Shown here: positions 37,912 through 50,064 of the stretch, piece after piece
How the letters are laid out: every line of letters starts with the position of its first letter
Numbering within the stretch: position 1 is the stretch's first letter
Source: Siphonodentalium dalli
Taxonomy: Eukaryota; Mollusca; Scaphopoda; Gadilida; Siphonodentaliidae
Reading direction: 5' to 3'
Length of the DNA: 64,000 nt
Assembly (NCBI GenBank): GCA_032622095.1
Contig: CP136067.1
Location: 200,098,052 to 200,162,051, forward strand
Translations under genes and position numbers: made by a program
The notes under the pieces: generated by a model
Database searches by the model: none
The model's input: only the letters and a program-made list of their open reading frames with translations
What the model was told of the DNA's origin: nothing

Positions 37912-38583
37912 CTAGCAGGTTAGCCCGCCACTGGCGGCATTCGTCCCATGGCTTTGTTCGAAAAAGCAATTGCAACAGGTTCCGAGACACTTGTGCTGCA
38001 TTTCCAGCAAATTTCGGCAATAGTCAGAAACATGACAATTTTAGTTTAATTTTTTGTTTTTCAATGAGTTAATTATTTTGTTTTTCAAGGAGTTAATTGT
38101 GCCTTTTTAATTTTGTTTTTCAATTTTACCCGATTTTTCTTTGTTTTTCAATGAACCCGTCCATGACACTTCCCGTATTTAGCAAGTTTGAGCTCAATCG
38201 GTTCGAGTCTATAAAGGACACACTCATATATATGACACTTCCCGTAGGTAGCAAGTTTGAGCTCAATCGGCATTCCCTGGAATTTCCCAGTCACCAACCA
38301 ATTTTGGTACATATATAGAGACCAATTGTCCATCGGCTGTCATGTGTAGTAAAGATGTCTTATAAGCCGACATTGCCGTGGGGATGCCCGTTCCTACACG
38401 CGTTTTCGATTCTATGAAGTACCCACATATATACACATACATATATATATGAAGTGAGTGAGTGAACTTGAGAAAGGCGAAAGCCGAAAGCTTGTTCGTA
38501 TATAAATTTCAAAGGTCTTAAAGGTGTTATTTCACAATCCATCATCATACAGCTAGGATACAGACCTTTATCGGCTACAGAAG

Positions 38584-38639
<56 letters not shown>

Positions 38640-38660
38640 GGAATTCTCAAATTATATAGA
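37912..38660 (-). mobile_element. Helitron-like element with CTAG 3' end
   Basis: The minus strand begins TCTATATAATTTGAGAATTC at 38660, runs through the long TA repeat, CGATTGAGCTCAAACTTGCT and GGAAGTGTCATGGACGGGTT, and ends in GCCGCCAGTGGCGGGCTAAC ... CTAG at 37912. A foreign segment with an AGGTCTTAAAGGTGTTA motif interrupts it near 38440-38560. A 204-codon frame through here includes the TA repeat and is not a gene. Confidence 0.6.
38586..38637. repeat. (TA)n microsatellite
   Basis: About 26 uninterrupted TA dinucleotides located just inside the Helitron-like 5' end, where other copies have shorter TATATATA runs. Confidence 0.95.
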
Positions 38661-38984
38661 TTGGCAGATTCCAGTAGCTTTATAACGGTATATCTGGGGT
38701 GAAATCTGATGCTATATTCGTGATTATCTGGGATGATTTCGGTATATACCAAAGGTATATACTGTAAAAACAAAGCGCGCAATCCGTGCTCGCAGGGAAT
38801 AAATTTCGAGCGATAACGTTTGCGTAAATACGAAATTGTGAGTGTTGGTTTGTAACCGGGATTTCTGAGAAGCATTATGCCTATAAGTACCCCCCTAAGC
38901 CCTGACCTAAGTGTCATACATACTAACAATGATGTTGTAAGAGCTCCAATAAATCTCCCCGCATAGGCAAGCACTCAATGTTCC

Positions 38985-39265
38985 CGTATAACTCTGCAGA
39001 TGCCAATAACGTTGAATGGGAAACAGACGCTCTTTATAGAGATGCGTCAAAAACAAACGCTCATTAAATAATCACTTGATTAACCTACGCCGTGCCTTTG
39101 CGGTGATTTGAGATTGGAGAACGGGTGCTCTGAGCTTCTCTAAACCGCAACCACGGTCGTGTCGGTTGATTTTACACTTACATAGGAAGTTTGAGCTCAA
39201 TCTGTACACGCGTTTTGGATTCTATGAAGTACACATATATATACGAAGTCTCAAAATATATAGTA
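38985..39265 (-). mobile_element. Helitron-like 5' fragment
   Basis: Minus strand starts TACTATATATTTTGAGACTT immediately after CTAG (39266-39269), then CTTCATAGAATCC, GATTGAGCTCAAACTTCCTA and ACCCGTTCTCCAATCTCA, as in the other family members. Confidence 0.6.
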
Positions 39266-39545
39266 CTAGCCGATGAGCCCGACGTTGTCCGGGCTATTCA
39301 AAAACCAAATTTCAAGTCAATAGCTCTACCCAACCCGAAATTTCAAGTCGATAGCTCTACCCGTTTCCGAGATCTGGTCTGCGCAAGCGCGACGATGACA
39401 TCATTGGAGTTTTCACTGTTGGCAAGCTTTAACCTAACACCACATGCCTGTTTGGGAATTTTAGTCCAACTGTATATAATTTCAGTCGAAAACAATTGAC
39501 CGATAGCATGAACATATTCAACTTTTGAACTGAAAAATGTCACAA
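39266..39545 (-). mobile_element. 3' end of a different Helitron family
   Basis: The minus strand ends AGCCCGGACAACGTCGGGCT, CATCGG, CTAG: a strong 8-bp stem hairpin followed six bases later by CTAG, the classic Helitron 3' end. Upstream it carries two GGGTAGAGCTATTGACTTGA repeats. The 5' end was not delimited. Confidence 0.65.
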
Positions 39546-41039
39546 TAAATAATGGTTAGACTATCAGTCTATCACATTAAATTCAACATGCTTTTGGAGT
39601 GAAAGGCCTAACTAATATTGTGTCAGGCATGAAATTTCAAACTGTTGAAAATATTGACAGAAGCAACGTGCATACATCACCCCGCCACACATTCCTTAAA
39701 CGGCGCTCTCTCATCCGGCTTATATCACAAGGTCCATGTAGTGTGGGGGATAGTTGCAAAATCGTTCACTTTGTGATAGACGCGCCAAACTTTCAGAGTT
39801 TGTTAAGTGGTTGGTGAGTATCAATTTGACCTTGACATTTTTGAAAATCTCAGTTTTAGCGTTGGGTGGTTTATGCCATCCTTTTCTTGTGAAAATCGCA
39901 TCTTCTCACAGTTTTCTCAATATAATTATAGTTGGGAGGTGACCACGGTTCATTTGGGCCAAAACATATATCAATTTTCATAAGATGGCCGCCAATATGG
40001 CCGCCGGAAGTTGAAAATATGACATTGTTTCACCAATATCTTCTAGTTCAATTCATGCTGTTTGGAACTGGTTGAGTAATGCAACTTTATTTTGTGTTTT
40101 GTATATTAACCGATCATTGGAGCAACTAAATATGCAATTATTGTGGTCCTAGCCCCTTCCGATCCCTCAAAATTTCGATTTTACAGGATGCGGTATAAAA
40201 TTCCACAAAAAATCACAATTGGGATTCTAGTCATATTTCAACAAGAAATGAACATAACTTTGTAATGTAAGTGAGGCACATCATTACCTATGAATATTCC
40301 AAATCACTGGAACCAAAATGCTTACTTTGGCTCAAAATGGCCGCCAAAATATGGAAAATGGTAAATATTACACCAGCGTCTCCTGCAATCGTTTGCAAGT
40401 TGTGGTTGATGTATACAATTGGCAATTCTGCATTCTATACAGTGAATACTAACATGTCTGATGCACCATGGTTAATTGTTACTATTGTCACCACTGACAT
40501 CGTCAAAAATATTGGACTTTTCTCTCAAAAACTTGACATAAATATTGGCAAAAATTAACTTTTCAGGTTTGGACAATTTTTTCAGGTAAAATGTAACTAT
40601 CTTTGGATTGAAAGGTGTTTATTGTTTTGGTCTATCTTAAATGTGTCTCACTATGGTGTTTATAGACCAAATTGCTCAAGATGGCTTCCAAAATGGCAAT
40701 CAAATTTGTAAAATGTTAATTTTTTACATATATCCCGAACATTCTCTGCATTATCCGAAAATGTAGCAAAATGTGACTCACTTGGTTATTATACGTGTTA
40801 GTTAATTAACTGACAACTAAATGTTCTATTCTGGTTGTCCCACTTCCGTATGGGGCAAAATAAATTCATTTTAAAGTATGTAATTTTGCCGAGCACCTCT
40901 TTTGTGATTTTGGCCATAGTTATTGAAAGGAAATGGGCAGAATTTTGAGACAGAATTGAGATGGACCATAATATTTGGCTATTCTGGTCCATTATGCTAA
41001 GAAAATGTCATCTGAATACAGTGTGGATGCCAAGATCGT

Positions 41040-42640
41040 TGCCAGGGAGTTACTCTATGATCATACGTGAGGTGAATAGGTATGCAGTTAGTTAGTGTAT
41101 GTCATGACTTATGTGAATAGGTATACAATGAGTGACTATATGGTTATGGGTGGGTTGTCCATTGTAAGATGCATCTATGTATACAAGGAGATGTCATGGT
41201 CAGGTGTGAGGTGAATCGGTATGCATGGAGTGACTGTATGGTGTATGATTGTGTATATCCAGTACGGGCGCACCAGGTGTGCCTGTATGGGCATTGGTGT
41301 GGTGTGTGGATATAGCTACATGGTCATCTATGTGTTGATTATGTATATATGGAGTGACTGTAAAGGCATGGTGGGATGTACATGTGTTGTCTGTATGATC
41401 ATGGACGGGTGTGTTGGTAAATAGGGTGTGATTTTATGGTTACGGGTAATGTGTATAGGTATACATGGAATGACTTTTGTACGGTCATGATTGAATATGA
41501 TTACCTGGAGTAAGCTGGGTGGACATTATCGAGTGTGTGGGTATATAGGGAGTGTCTTTGTGGTAACGGGTGGGGTGCATATTTATATATTTCATTGATG
41601 TATTATCATTGGTGGGTGTATAGGGATTAGCTGTATTATCATGGATGGCATGTATGATTATACAGTGAATTGCTGAATTGTCATGTGTGAGGTGTATATG
41701 CAAGTGTGGATTGTTTGAGTGGTTGTGTGTATACCTGGAAGGGCTGAATGGCCATTAGTGAGGTATACAGGTAGTGATTGTATGGTCAATGGTGAGATGA
41801 TTACATGTAGGTATACAAGTAGTGACTGTATGATCATAAATATAATGGACATCTATACATGGGGTGAATATTAAAATGGTCATGTGTCAGGCGTATGAGT
41901 ATACCTGGTGTTCCTGTGTGGTGACTCGTGGTGGTATGGTCATGTGTAGGTTATACAAGTATACACATGTGTTGCTTGATTGTCATGGGCAAGAGATACG
42001 TGTATATAGCAAGTGGCTATATGGCCATGGATAAAGTGCATATGTATACATGGAGTGACTATACTGACATGGCTGGGGTGTATTAGTATATCTTGCGTGA
42101 CTATGCGGATACAGGGAGTGACATGGCCAATGTTGAGGTGAATATGTATGCAAGGATTGATCATGGTCGTGTATGAATGTTTTGAATAGGTACACACGGT
42201 GTGACTATATGGCCATAGGTCAGGTACCATTGGTTAAGGTATGTGTATGACGCGAGTGGCTATATGGCCATTGGTGAAGTGCATATGTATACCCGGAGTG
42301 ACTTTATGGTCATTGTTGATGTATATATTGATTTATTTGACCACGTGTTTGGAGAATAGGTATACAGGGGATGACCTTATGGCCAATGGTGAGCTGAATG
42401 GGTATACAAGGAATGACTATATGGTTATCAGTCAATGTTTAGGAGTATCCCCGGTGTGCCTGTATCGTGACGCGTGGTTTTAATGTGACCCGTGGTCATG
42501 GGTCAGGTGTACATGTATACAGTGGGTCACTATATTGTTATGTATGTATATATGTAATGACTGTGTGGTAATAGGTGGCCATCGTTTGCCGTGTTTAATG
42601 CCCCCGTGTATATAAACACCATCAAGATAGAGAACTCTCT
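41040..42640 (+). repeat. Minisatellite, G/T-rich strand
   Basis: Tandem 40-45 bp units of the type GTGACTATATGGTCAT(G/T)-GTGAGGTGTATAGGTATACA. The orientation flips near 42650. Frames through it are artefacts. Confidence 0.85.
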
Positions 42641-42659
42641 GACATGACCTCTCCATTGA

Positions 42660-43290
42660 TTAACATATCCTTGAGTTATTGTGCCACCCAAGGTACACAT
42701 GTACAACCCACCCAATACCTCCATATGTACATAAACACAACACAAATGACAACATAGTCACCCACTTTATACACGTACACCTGATCATACAGCCATACTT
42801 GGTTATACCCGTACATACCACAAATGACGATACAGCCACGAGTCACCATGTATAAACACCAGGTATACACATACACCCGATACATGGCCATATAGTCACT
42901 ATATGTACACATATTCACTACATTCACGATAATACGGTCACGCGTTGTATACCTATTCACCTCACCATGGAATATACAGCCACTAGATGTATACCTATTC
43001 GCCATATCCATTACCATAGAGTCAATCCAGGTATACATATGCACATCACCAATGGTGAGCCCTTCCAGATATACCAATACCCGCACATACGACCTCTCAT
43101 ACGTTCCACACTTGCCATACTCATGATCATGCATCTACTCCCCATACACCATCAATGATAACACATCCACAACATATATAAATATACAACCCACCGTTGC
43201 CAACAGGGCACTCCCCATATACCCACATATCATCCATAACCATACAATAACTCGCGGTATACATATTATCCTCATCTACGATCATAAAGT
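42660..43290 (-). repeat. Minisatellite, inverted half
   Basis: Reverse-complement units of 41040-42640 (ACCATATAGTCACTCC type). Marks the symmetry centre of the second foldback element near 42650. Confidence 0.85.
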
Positions 43291-44666
43291 AACTCCCTGG
43301 CTGTCATCTTGGCTTCCATCCTGTATCCAGTTGATAAATTTTTATCATAATGGGCCAGACTACCCACATCTCATGGTTCATCTCAGTTCCGTCTCAAAGT
43401 TCTGCCCATTTCCTTTCAATAATATGGCCATAATCACAAAAGAGGTTATCCGCAAAATTCCATACTGCAACTTTAAAATGAATTTGTCATGCCCCATACG
43501 TAACTAGGATAAACATAATAGAACATAGTTGTCAGTTAATTAACTAACAGGTATAATAACCAAGTCAGTCACAATTTGCTACCTTTTGGGATAACGCAGA
43601 GAATAATTTTCTGGATATGTGTAAAACATTTACTTTTTACAAATTTGGTTGCCATTTTGGAAGCCATCTTGAGCAATTTAGTCTATAAACACCATAGTGT
43701 GACACAGTTAAGATAGGTCAAAACAATAAACACATTTGATACCAAAGGTAGTTGCATTTTATTTGAAAAAAATGGTCGAACCCTGAAAAGTGATTTTTTG
43801 CCGATATTTATGTCAAGTTTGTGAGAGAAAAATCCAATATATCTGGTGATGTCAGTGGTGACAATAGTAACAATGAATCATGGTGTATCAGACATGTTAG
43901 TATTCAATGTATAGAATACAGATTAGCTAATTTTATACATCAACCACAACTTGTAAGCAATTGCATGACACCCTGGTGCAATATTTACAATTTTCCATAT
44001 TTTGGCGGCCATTTTGGCAGCCATTTTGAGCCAAGGTAAGATTTTTGGTTCCAGAGAGTTGGAATATTCATAGGTAATGATATGCCTCACTTGCATTACA
44101 ATGTTCTTTTAATTTCTAGTTGAAATATGACTAGAATCCCAATTGTGATTTTTTTGTAAAAGTTTGTACCGCGTTCTGTAAAATCGAATTTTTGAGGGAT
44201 TGGAAGGGGTTAGGATCCCAATAATTGCATATTTAATTGCTCCAATGATCAGTTAATATACAAAATACAAAATAAAGTTGCATTACTCAACCATTTCCAA
44301 ACAGCATGAATTGAACTAGAGGATATTTGTGAAAAAATGTCATATTTTCAACTTCCGGCGGCCATATTGGTGGCCATCTTATGAAAATTGAGATATGTTT
44401 TGGCCCAAATGAACCGTGGTCACCTCCCAACTATAATTGTATTGAGAAAACTGTGAGAAGATGCGATTTTCACAAGAAAAGGATGGCATAAACCATCCAA
44501 CCCAAAAACTGAGATTTTCAAAAAGGTCAAGGTCAAATTGAAGGTCAAGGTGACCTCCAAAATCTGGAACCAGCCAGTTTAGTGATACTCACCTACCACT
44601 TAACAAATTCTGAAAGTTTGGCGCTTCTATCATAAAGTGAACGATTTTTATGTTTTCCTGTAATTA

Positions 44667-44689
44667 CCCCCCCCCCCCCCCCCCCCCCC
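44667..44689 (+). repeat. Homopolymer run of 23 C
   Basis: Lies at the right terminus of the second foldback element; the left terminus has five G at the equivalent place. Confidence 0.95.
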
Positions 44690-44799
44690 TCACTAATGGC
44701 TTCCATCCAGAAATAAAGCGATAGTTTAGTCAGTTTTGCTCACTTCGTCGAAACACGCAATGCCCTATACCACTATAATCAAAGTAATTGACTTGAAAA

Positions 44800-44945
44800 A
44801 CGGGGTAATACCATGGTAATGACCACGGTATTACCGGTAGTATCCGGTATCCACAACAGTATCGTAATGGTCAGTATTGGTCACTGCGGTGGAGTTACGG
44901 TACTAGTACCATTTGTTTATGATACCGCGGTCTATTAGTGGGTCA
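44800..44945. repeat. GGTATTACC/ACCGCGGT-rich short palindromic repeats
   Basis: Many near-palindromic words such as GGTAATACC, ACGGTATTACCGGTA and ACCGCGGT. A similar cluster lies at 57820-57900, on the far side of the LINE cluster. Confidence 0.6.
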
Positions 44946-45226
44946 TCATACACAGTTGAAGACAATAATATGTTCATGAGGATCTTGTTTAAAGGAAAAG
45001 TAAGCATTTGCAGTGGGTAATGCTGTTAAAATAGTCACACCCATTAAAACCGCCATAAACAGAAATAATATTATATTATAAACAAACCTTGTTCTTAATT
45101 ATACCATTCATAAATATACCCGGTAGTGTAAATTGCAGCATGTTATTGTCATGTTAGTACTCTGTGAGTCTTGTTATGTAAACAAATGTCATGTTATATA
45201 AACAAACAGTACCTAAAGAGTATGCG

Positions 45227-45388
45227 ATAAGCAAAACACTCAATACCGAGGAAACCGCCACTATACAACATACTGGTATATGTATCGCTAATCTTCATCT
45301 CAAGATTTCTGTGTTGAATGGGTCACCATGAATCACTCTCCTAAATAATTTTAACGACGTGGAGTGTTTTGCTTATCTCTCACAATTT
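45227..45388. mobile_element. Short TIR element related to 55442-57648
   Basis: GATAAGCAAAACACTC at the left end is matched by its inverse at the right (GAGTGTTTTGCTTATC). The longer element at 55442 has TATAAGGAAAACACTC at the same place and shares the GGxCACCxTGAATCACTCTCC block. Probably a shortened relative. Confidence 0.5.
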
Positions 45389-45479
45389 ACGTGCTGTATA
45401 TATAATGTACCTGAAAGTGTGTTTTGTGTAAAAGAATGCATTCATATGTCAGATCATTATTATCTTCTACCTGTATACT

Positions 45480-46262
45480 CTTAGTAGAGTAGGTAGTTAG
45501 CGTTTTGATCAACACAAGCGCCATTTTTTAATATCTTGTAGTACAGCATCTCTAGTCTATGAATTTTCTCAAGAACCAACTGTTTGACCGACATAGAGCC
45601 GAAAATTCAAGATGGCGTCCAAGATGGCCGCCGGTTTGACGGTGGGACACCTAATAGTTTTGCTTCTCAATTTAATATGTTGAACATAATGAATTTCACC
45701 CTATTATCTACGAATGGTGGTTATCGAATAACATCCCCCTTTTTTGTTAAAAAATGGCCATGCTTATTGATGATGGATGCCAAAAGGTCGGCCAAAATAT
45801 GGAAATGTTTGTTTTTTTCTTATTTTTGTTTAACTACTTTACAATTTTCGAGATAATATAAGAGAAGATATCAACAATGTGTTGAAAGAGTCATACACCC
45901 TAATGGCGAAGTAGTATGTTCTGGTACAAATGTGAGGTAGAATATGTGCTATGTAAAATGAGCAAAATTATTCTCAGACAGGGTTTCATTCTGTGAATGC
46001 TTAGAAACGAACCATGAATGGCTCTGATGTCTTCAATTCTATTTGCGACACTACAATATGGTTGGATGAATTGAATACAAAATTGAATATCGAGATCTTT
46101 ACAAATAAAAAATCAATTTAGTGGTGGATTTACCACGAAATTAGGAAAACCAAACGAGAAAACCCATAATCGGCAATTTGGTTCTCAAAACAGGACCATA
46201 TGGAAGGTATTCTGCAACACATCTTCATCATCTGGCCTCGTATTCAAATTACCAATACTTTA
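45480..46262 (+). repeat. Left arm of a ~9-kb-spaced inverted duplication
   Basis: Inverse of about 54620-55430: CTAACTACCTA, AAAATGGCGC, TTCTCAAGAA, CCGAAAATTCAAGATGGCGT, TTGAC(G/A)GTGG, AAAATTTTCGAGA-type, CAGACTG/CAGACAGGGTTTCATTCTG, AATTTAGTAGTGGATTTACC and the L1 segment GTATTCAAATTACCAATAC. The L1 homology stops at about 46257, where later insertions begin. Confidence 0.75.
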
Positions 46263-46443
46263 ACTGCCCCGGCGCCGGCAACCGACGAGAGCCGGTTCGC
46301 CCCGGGAGGCGGTCGGTCAGACGCCGGAATGTTGGTTTCGCGAACGCGCCTGGGCCGAAACAGGCGGTCCGAGGCGAAGAACCGCCCTCGCGGGAAACGC
46401 GTCCGAGGTTTCCCGCTCTTTAGGCGAAAAGCGGGAACGAGGA
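46262..46443. mobile_element. GC-rich 182-bp insertion flanked by an 18-bp direct repeat
   Basis: A markedly GC-rich block (CCCGGCGCCGGC, CGCGGGAAACGCG and similar) interrupts AT-rich sequence. It is flanked by an identical 18-bp direct repeat, TCAAATTACCAATACTTT, at 46244-46261 and 46444-46461. A perfect 18-bp repeat is the length expected for LINE-type retroposition, suggesting a SINE or retroposed RNA fragment, but no poly-A, tRNA boxes or rRNA segment was recognised. All frames are open because of composition; no protein is inferred. Confidence 0.65.
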
Positions 46444-46463
46444 TCAAATTACCAATACTTTGA

Positions 46464-49310
46464 AATTTGAAAGTGCACTTTGTTTTAATAAGCTGAATTG
46501 TTCAATTCACTTCACACAACCACATCTGCACAACTTCGTACATGGAAGTTTGCTTCTTGACCAATTGCACCTGGAACAAACCGATTTGCAAACACATTTA
46601 ATCAACTCTGTACACTCGATAACGGCTTCTGTGTTGTCACCTATACAGTATCAAAAGAACCGTCAATCAATTTCCATCCAAAGAAGTCAGGTGCTGGAAA
46701 CTTTGCATCTACTATGGGGATTACAGTTCAGATACCAGCCTGATATATATAGCACGATTTTAATTTGCAAGAGCATGTTCCTCAAGTGCTGAACATATCA
46801 TGTCTAGCTTTATTAACTGAGGTCAGGTTCACAGATTTGTCATACACAATCACGACGAAACGCTAAATACACTCAAATAGTGGTGATGAAACATCAAGAA
46901 CCACACACGGATTCCTCGTAATTGGCATCAAGCATTCTGTGAGCTAAGCTTCCCAAGCATCCAAAAATTGCGCTTACCCTTACCAAGGAAAAAGGAAGTT
47001 GAGTAGCATCCCGATATCGGATGGAATATTGGAAGTACATTAGAATTTTTTTAGCGCATTGAATTGCACATATCAACTATGTTGTAGGTAACGTGGGATT
47101 TAGACTTCTCGAAAGACAAACAGTTTCAAATGTTTGCATTGAAGAAGCATAGCATGCAGATGTCCCAACATGATCACGATAATATGTGTCAACAGTGTGA
47201 ACAATATTCGATGAATTATCGGTTTGTAGCATATGAAATATATGTTCTTCAAACACGAAACCCAGCGGTTCCTCATCTATATCGAAAGTGGGCGAAAGGA
47301 GGGGCGGTAATAAATGTGACTTCCTAAGCTGCGTGAAGGTCCCATCCGATTCGAACTACATCGACACTCCAAAGGTCCAGTGTAAAGTGTTCGACGGGGG
47401 TGCTCTGATACACTTACTGAGACCTGAACTCCGGCATACCTATGTATATCAGCACAACGTTTATTCCACATGTTATGATGCAGCTCCCAGATTGTAGAAG
47501 ATTTGACTTGGTTTTGGACAGGTAAATAGAGGGTAGTATCAAAACAGGTGCGTCAGAGAAACGTGGTTGTGGCATTCGATGTAAGGTGGGGGCTTACCAC
47601 AAACATTTCACCGAATTGGAATGTCTTCATAATAAACACCACTAACAAGTAAAAATAGTTTGCATTGGTCAATGAATGTATCTTTAAATTGAAAACCCTA
47701 ACAGGGAAAACATCTTCGTAACGGAGAATGATAACACGGTCCTAATGTGGAACCTATTCTCTTTGGATGTACATATGAAGAAGCTGACAGTAGATTAGTC
47801 GGACATATATATCATATGCTACAAACTCATTGTTCATCTATTATTGTTCGTACTGTTGACAAGGATATTATCGTGATTCTGTTGTGACATATGCATGCTA
47901 TGCTACTCCAATGCAAAGATTTGAAACTGTGTCTTTCGGCAAGTCTAAATCCCATGCTATCCGCAACGAAGTTGAATATGTACAATTCAATTGGGCTCAG
48001 AAAATTCAACAGTGCTTCCAATATTCCATCATTTCCATGGGATATCAGGATGCGACTCAACTAATCGCACATTTTGCGTTGCTTGAAAGGCTTACACAGA
48101 GCTAACAGAATGCTTGGTGTCAATTACGAGGAATCCTTTTGTGGTACTTGATGTTCCATCACCACTATTTGAGTGTATTTAGCATTTCGTCATGATGTTT
48201 ATGACAAATCTGCAAACATTACCTCAGTTAATGAAGATAGACATGAAATTTTCAGCAAAGGCCATGCACATGAAAAGTTACCACCAAAGAAATCGTGCTA
48301 TTAGTATATATCAGACTGGTATATGGACCGTAAGCCCCATAATAGATGCAAAGTTTTCAGCACCTGACTCACTGGGAGGAAACTGTTTTACAAGAATCGA
48401 TTATATCGCCTTTCCGGTTCTGTCTCTATCGAACTAAGTCCCGGCTCTTTCTCGATTTAAAACAAATATTTTCAAAGTTTTGACCGCCATTTATACACTA
48501 AATGTCAAAACAGGACTATTTTCTAAACAAAACTCCGTAGATTATGTCTTTGCTCGTGCTTATTGGTGATAATAATTCGAAATCAGCTATGTTTGTGCAT
48601 AATGCGTTTTTGTGCATTTACTATGTAAACGAAGCAGAAATTTGATGATAAATTTGTCCGCCTTGACACTTTTAGTTGGGCTGGAACATGTCTCACTGTA
48701 TGATCGAACACCAGGACACTATAATAACCCAATGTTCGATCATAAAACCTGACAAGTTCCAGCCCAATTTAAATGTGATAAGGCTGAAAATCTGAGCATC
48801 AAACTGATGCTTAATTCTCATGGGAAACACACACTAATGCACGTCTCTAAATGTGCACCACAAGCAGCCGAGTTTGCATTACTATCATCAATGGGCACGT
48901 ACAAAGACGTAATCTGTCGATTGTTATTGGAGAATACTTTCTGTATTGACATTCAGTGTATAAACAGCCTATCTCAAAACTTCGAATAGTTTTTAACACA
49001 CCGCGAAAGAGTTGGAACTTAATTTGATAGATACAGAACCGGAAGGGTGGTAGAATCGATTCTGGTAAAACAGTTTTTCCCCAGTGTGACTCATTTGGTG
49101 AAATTTATTGACGATTGTTTTGTTCCTGAATGGATGACAACCACAGAAGTGGCTAGAATGTTCACCGAATTGATTAAATGTTTCCAAATTGGTTTGTTCC
49201 AGGTGCAAATTTTCAAAAGCAAACTTCCATGTACGGAGTTGTGCAGATGTGGTTGTGAGTAGTGAATTGTTCAATTCAATTTAAAAAAAAACAAAGTGCA
49301 TTTTAAAATT
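46464..49310. mobile_element. 2.8-kb foldback element
   Basis: Left arm 46464-47250 and right arm 47800-48440 plus 49005-49310 are inverted copies. Landmarks are GTGCACTTTG/CAAAGTGCA at the edges, GAATTGTTCAATTCA, CACCTGGAACAAACC, ATTCCTCGTAATTG, ACATCAAGTACC-type, GAAGTTGAGTAGCATCC-type and CATAGCATGCA. The loop is about 550 bp. The right arm is interrupted by 48440-49005, itself bounded by inverted copies of TTCCGGTTCTGT and centred on a GATCGAACA hairpin at 48680-48775. No transposase frame. Confidence 0.7.
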
Positions 49311-50064
49311 TACTGATCCCATCTTTCCACCACATGGCCCCCTGGAGTATATCTCAGCAACAACATAACACACACACTTATATATATGGATATATATGCA
49401 ATACATTCCACTAATGTATATATTATTGAATCTGTGCTATTTGTATGATTGTTTCATGATATGTTGCTGGAATAAGTGAGGACACTATATGATACAAGGA
49501 AATAACATTATTTCTTATTCCGAACTCAAATATACTTCGAGCATATGCTTCAATCATTTTGTGTATAATTGGACATAAAAACACTGGATTTAAGTATTGG
49601 TAATTGTTTTTTTATAAGTTTATTTACATTATATACAATGATGTCACACAAATATTTATGCAATCAAACAAATAATATTAATAATTATAGTGACACCACA
49701 GGTGGGGCGGGCGGGGGTCATTGCACACTCATCATTCACACTCCTTGCACACCATACAGTATATCGATCAGTTTTTTAAAATAACATAAATAATATACAA
49801 ACAAAAATATTTTCGACTGTCAAAAACATGTAGAGTAACATTTTAGTCTTTGTACACATATAATTAAAACAAAAAACATGTGTTGAATTGGTAGCTGGTT
49901 CCAGTTCCTTGTATTGGGGGTATATGGGTTTTGTATCATAATTGTTTTGATTGCCTTATAACACTTTTGTCAAAGTTCCCCATTCCTCTTGAAATTTCAA
50001 CAGCTTATCGCCTCTCAAAGCATTGATCTTTTCTATATGAGATCGGCTTACTTCAAGAACGCTT
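49311..50064. other. Probable L1 3' flank and AT-rich sequence
   Basis: No coding frame of its own. On the minus strand it lies just beyond the C-terminal part of the L1-like ORF2; the 3' end of that element was not delimited. Confidence 0.4.

Larger units (their letters stand above)
39739..44695. mobile_element. Second foldback element of the minisatellite-core family
   Basis: Left arm 39739-41040 returns inverted at 43290-44695. Landmarks are TAGTGTGGGGG at the outer edge, ATCGTTCACTTTRTGATAG, CCAAACTTTCAGA(G/A)TTTGTTAAGTGGT, GACCACGGTTCATTTGGGCC and repeated GGCCGCCAA/CAAAATGGC motifs. The core is a minisatellite on opposite strands (41040-42640 and 42660-43290). A possible 3-bp ATG duplication flanks it, which is too short to rely on. 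Arms are homologous to those of 2428-11347. No coding sequence. Confidence 0.75.

Noticed and set aside
38360-38974. 204-codon minus-strand open frame
   Set aside because: Runs through a TA microsatellite (Ile-Tyr repeat) and Helitron sequence; no domain, no coding bias.
42676-43134. 152-codon minus-strand frame and neighbouring frames
   Set aside because: Read through the 40-45 bp minisatellite; periodic Tyr/Met/Val pattern mirrors the DNA unit.
39736-44698. ATG as a 3-bp target-site duplication of the second foldback
   Set aside because: Three bases match too easily by chance, and the terminus lies in a variable G/C run.
46178-46463. Arg/Pro/Gly-rich frames in three registers
   Set aside because: Open because the 182-bp insert is GC-rich; frames cross the insertion joint and match no protein family.
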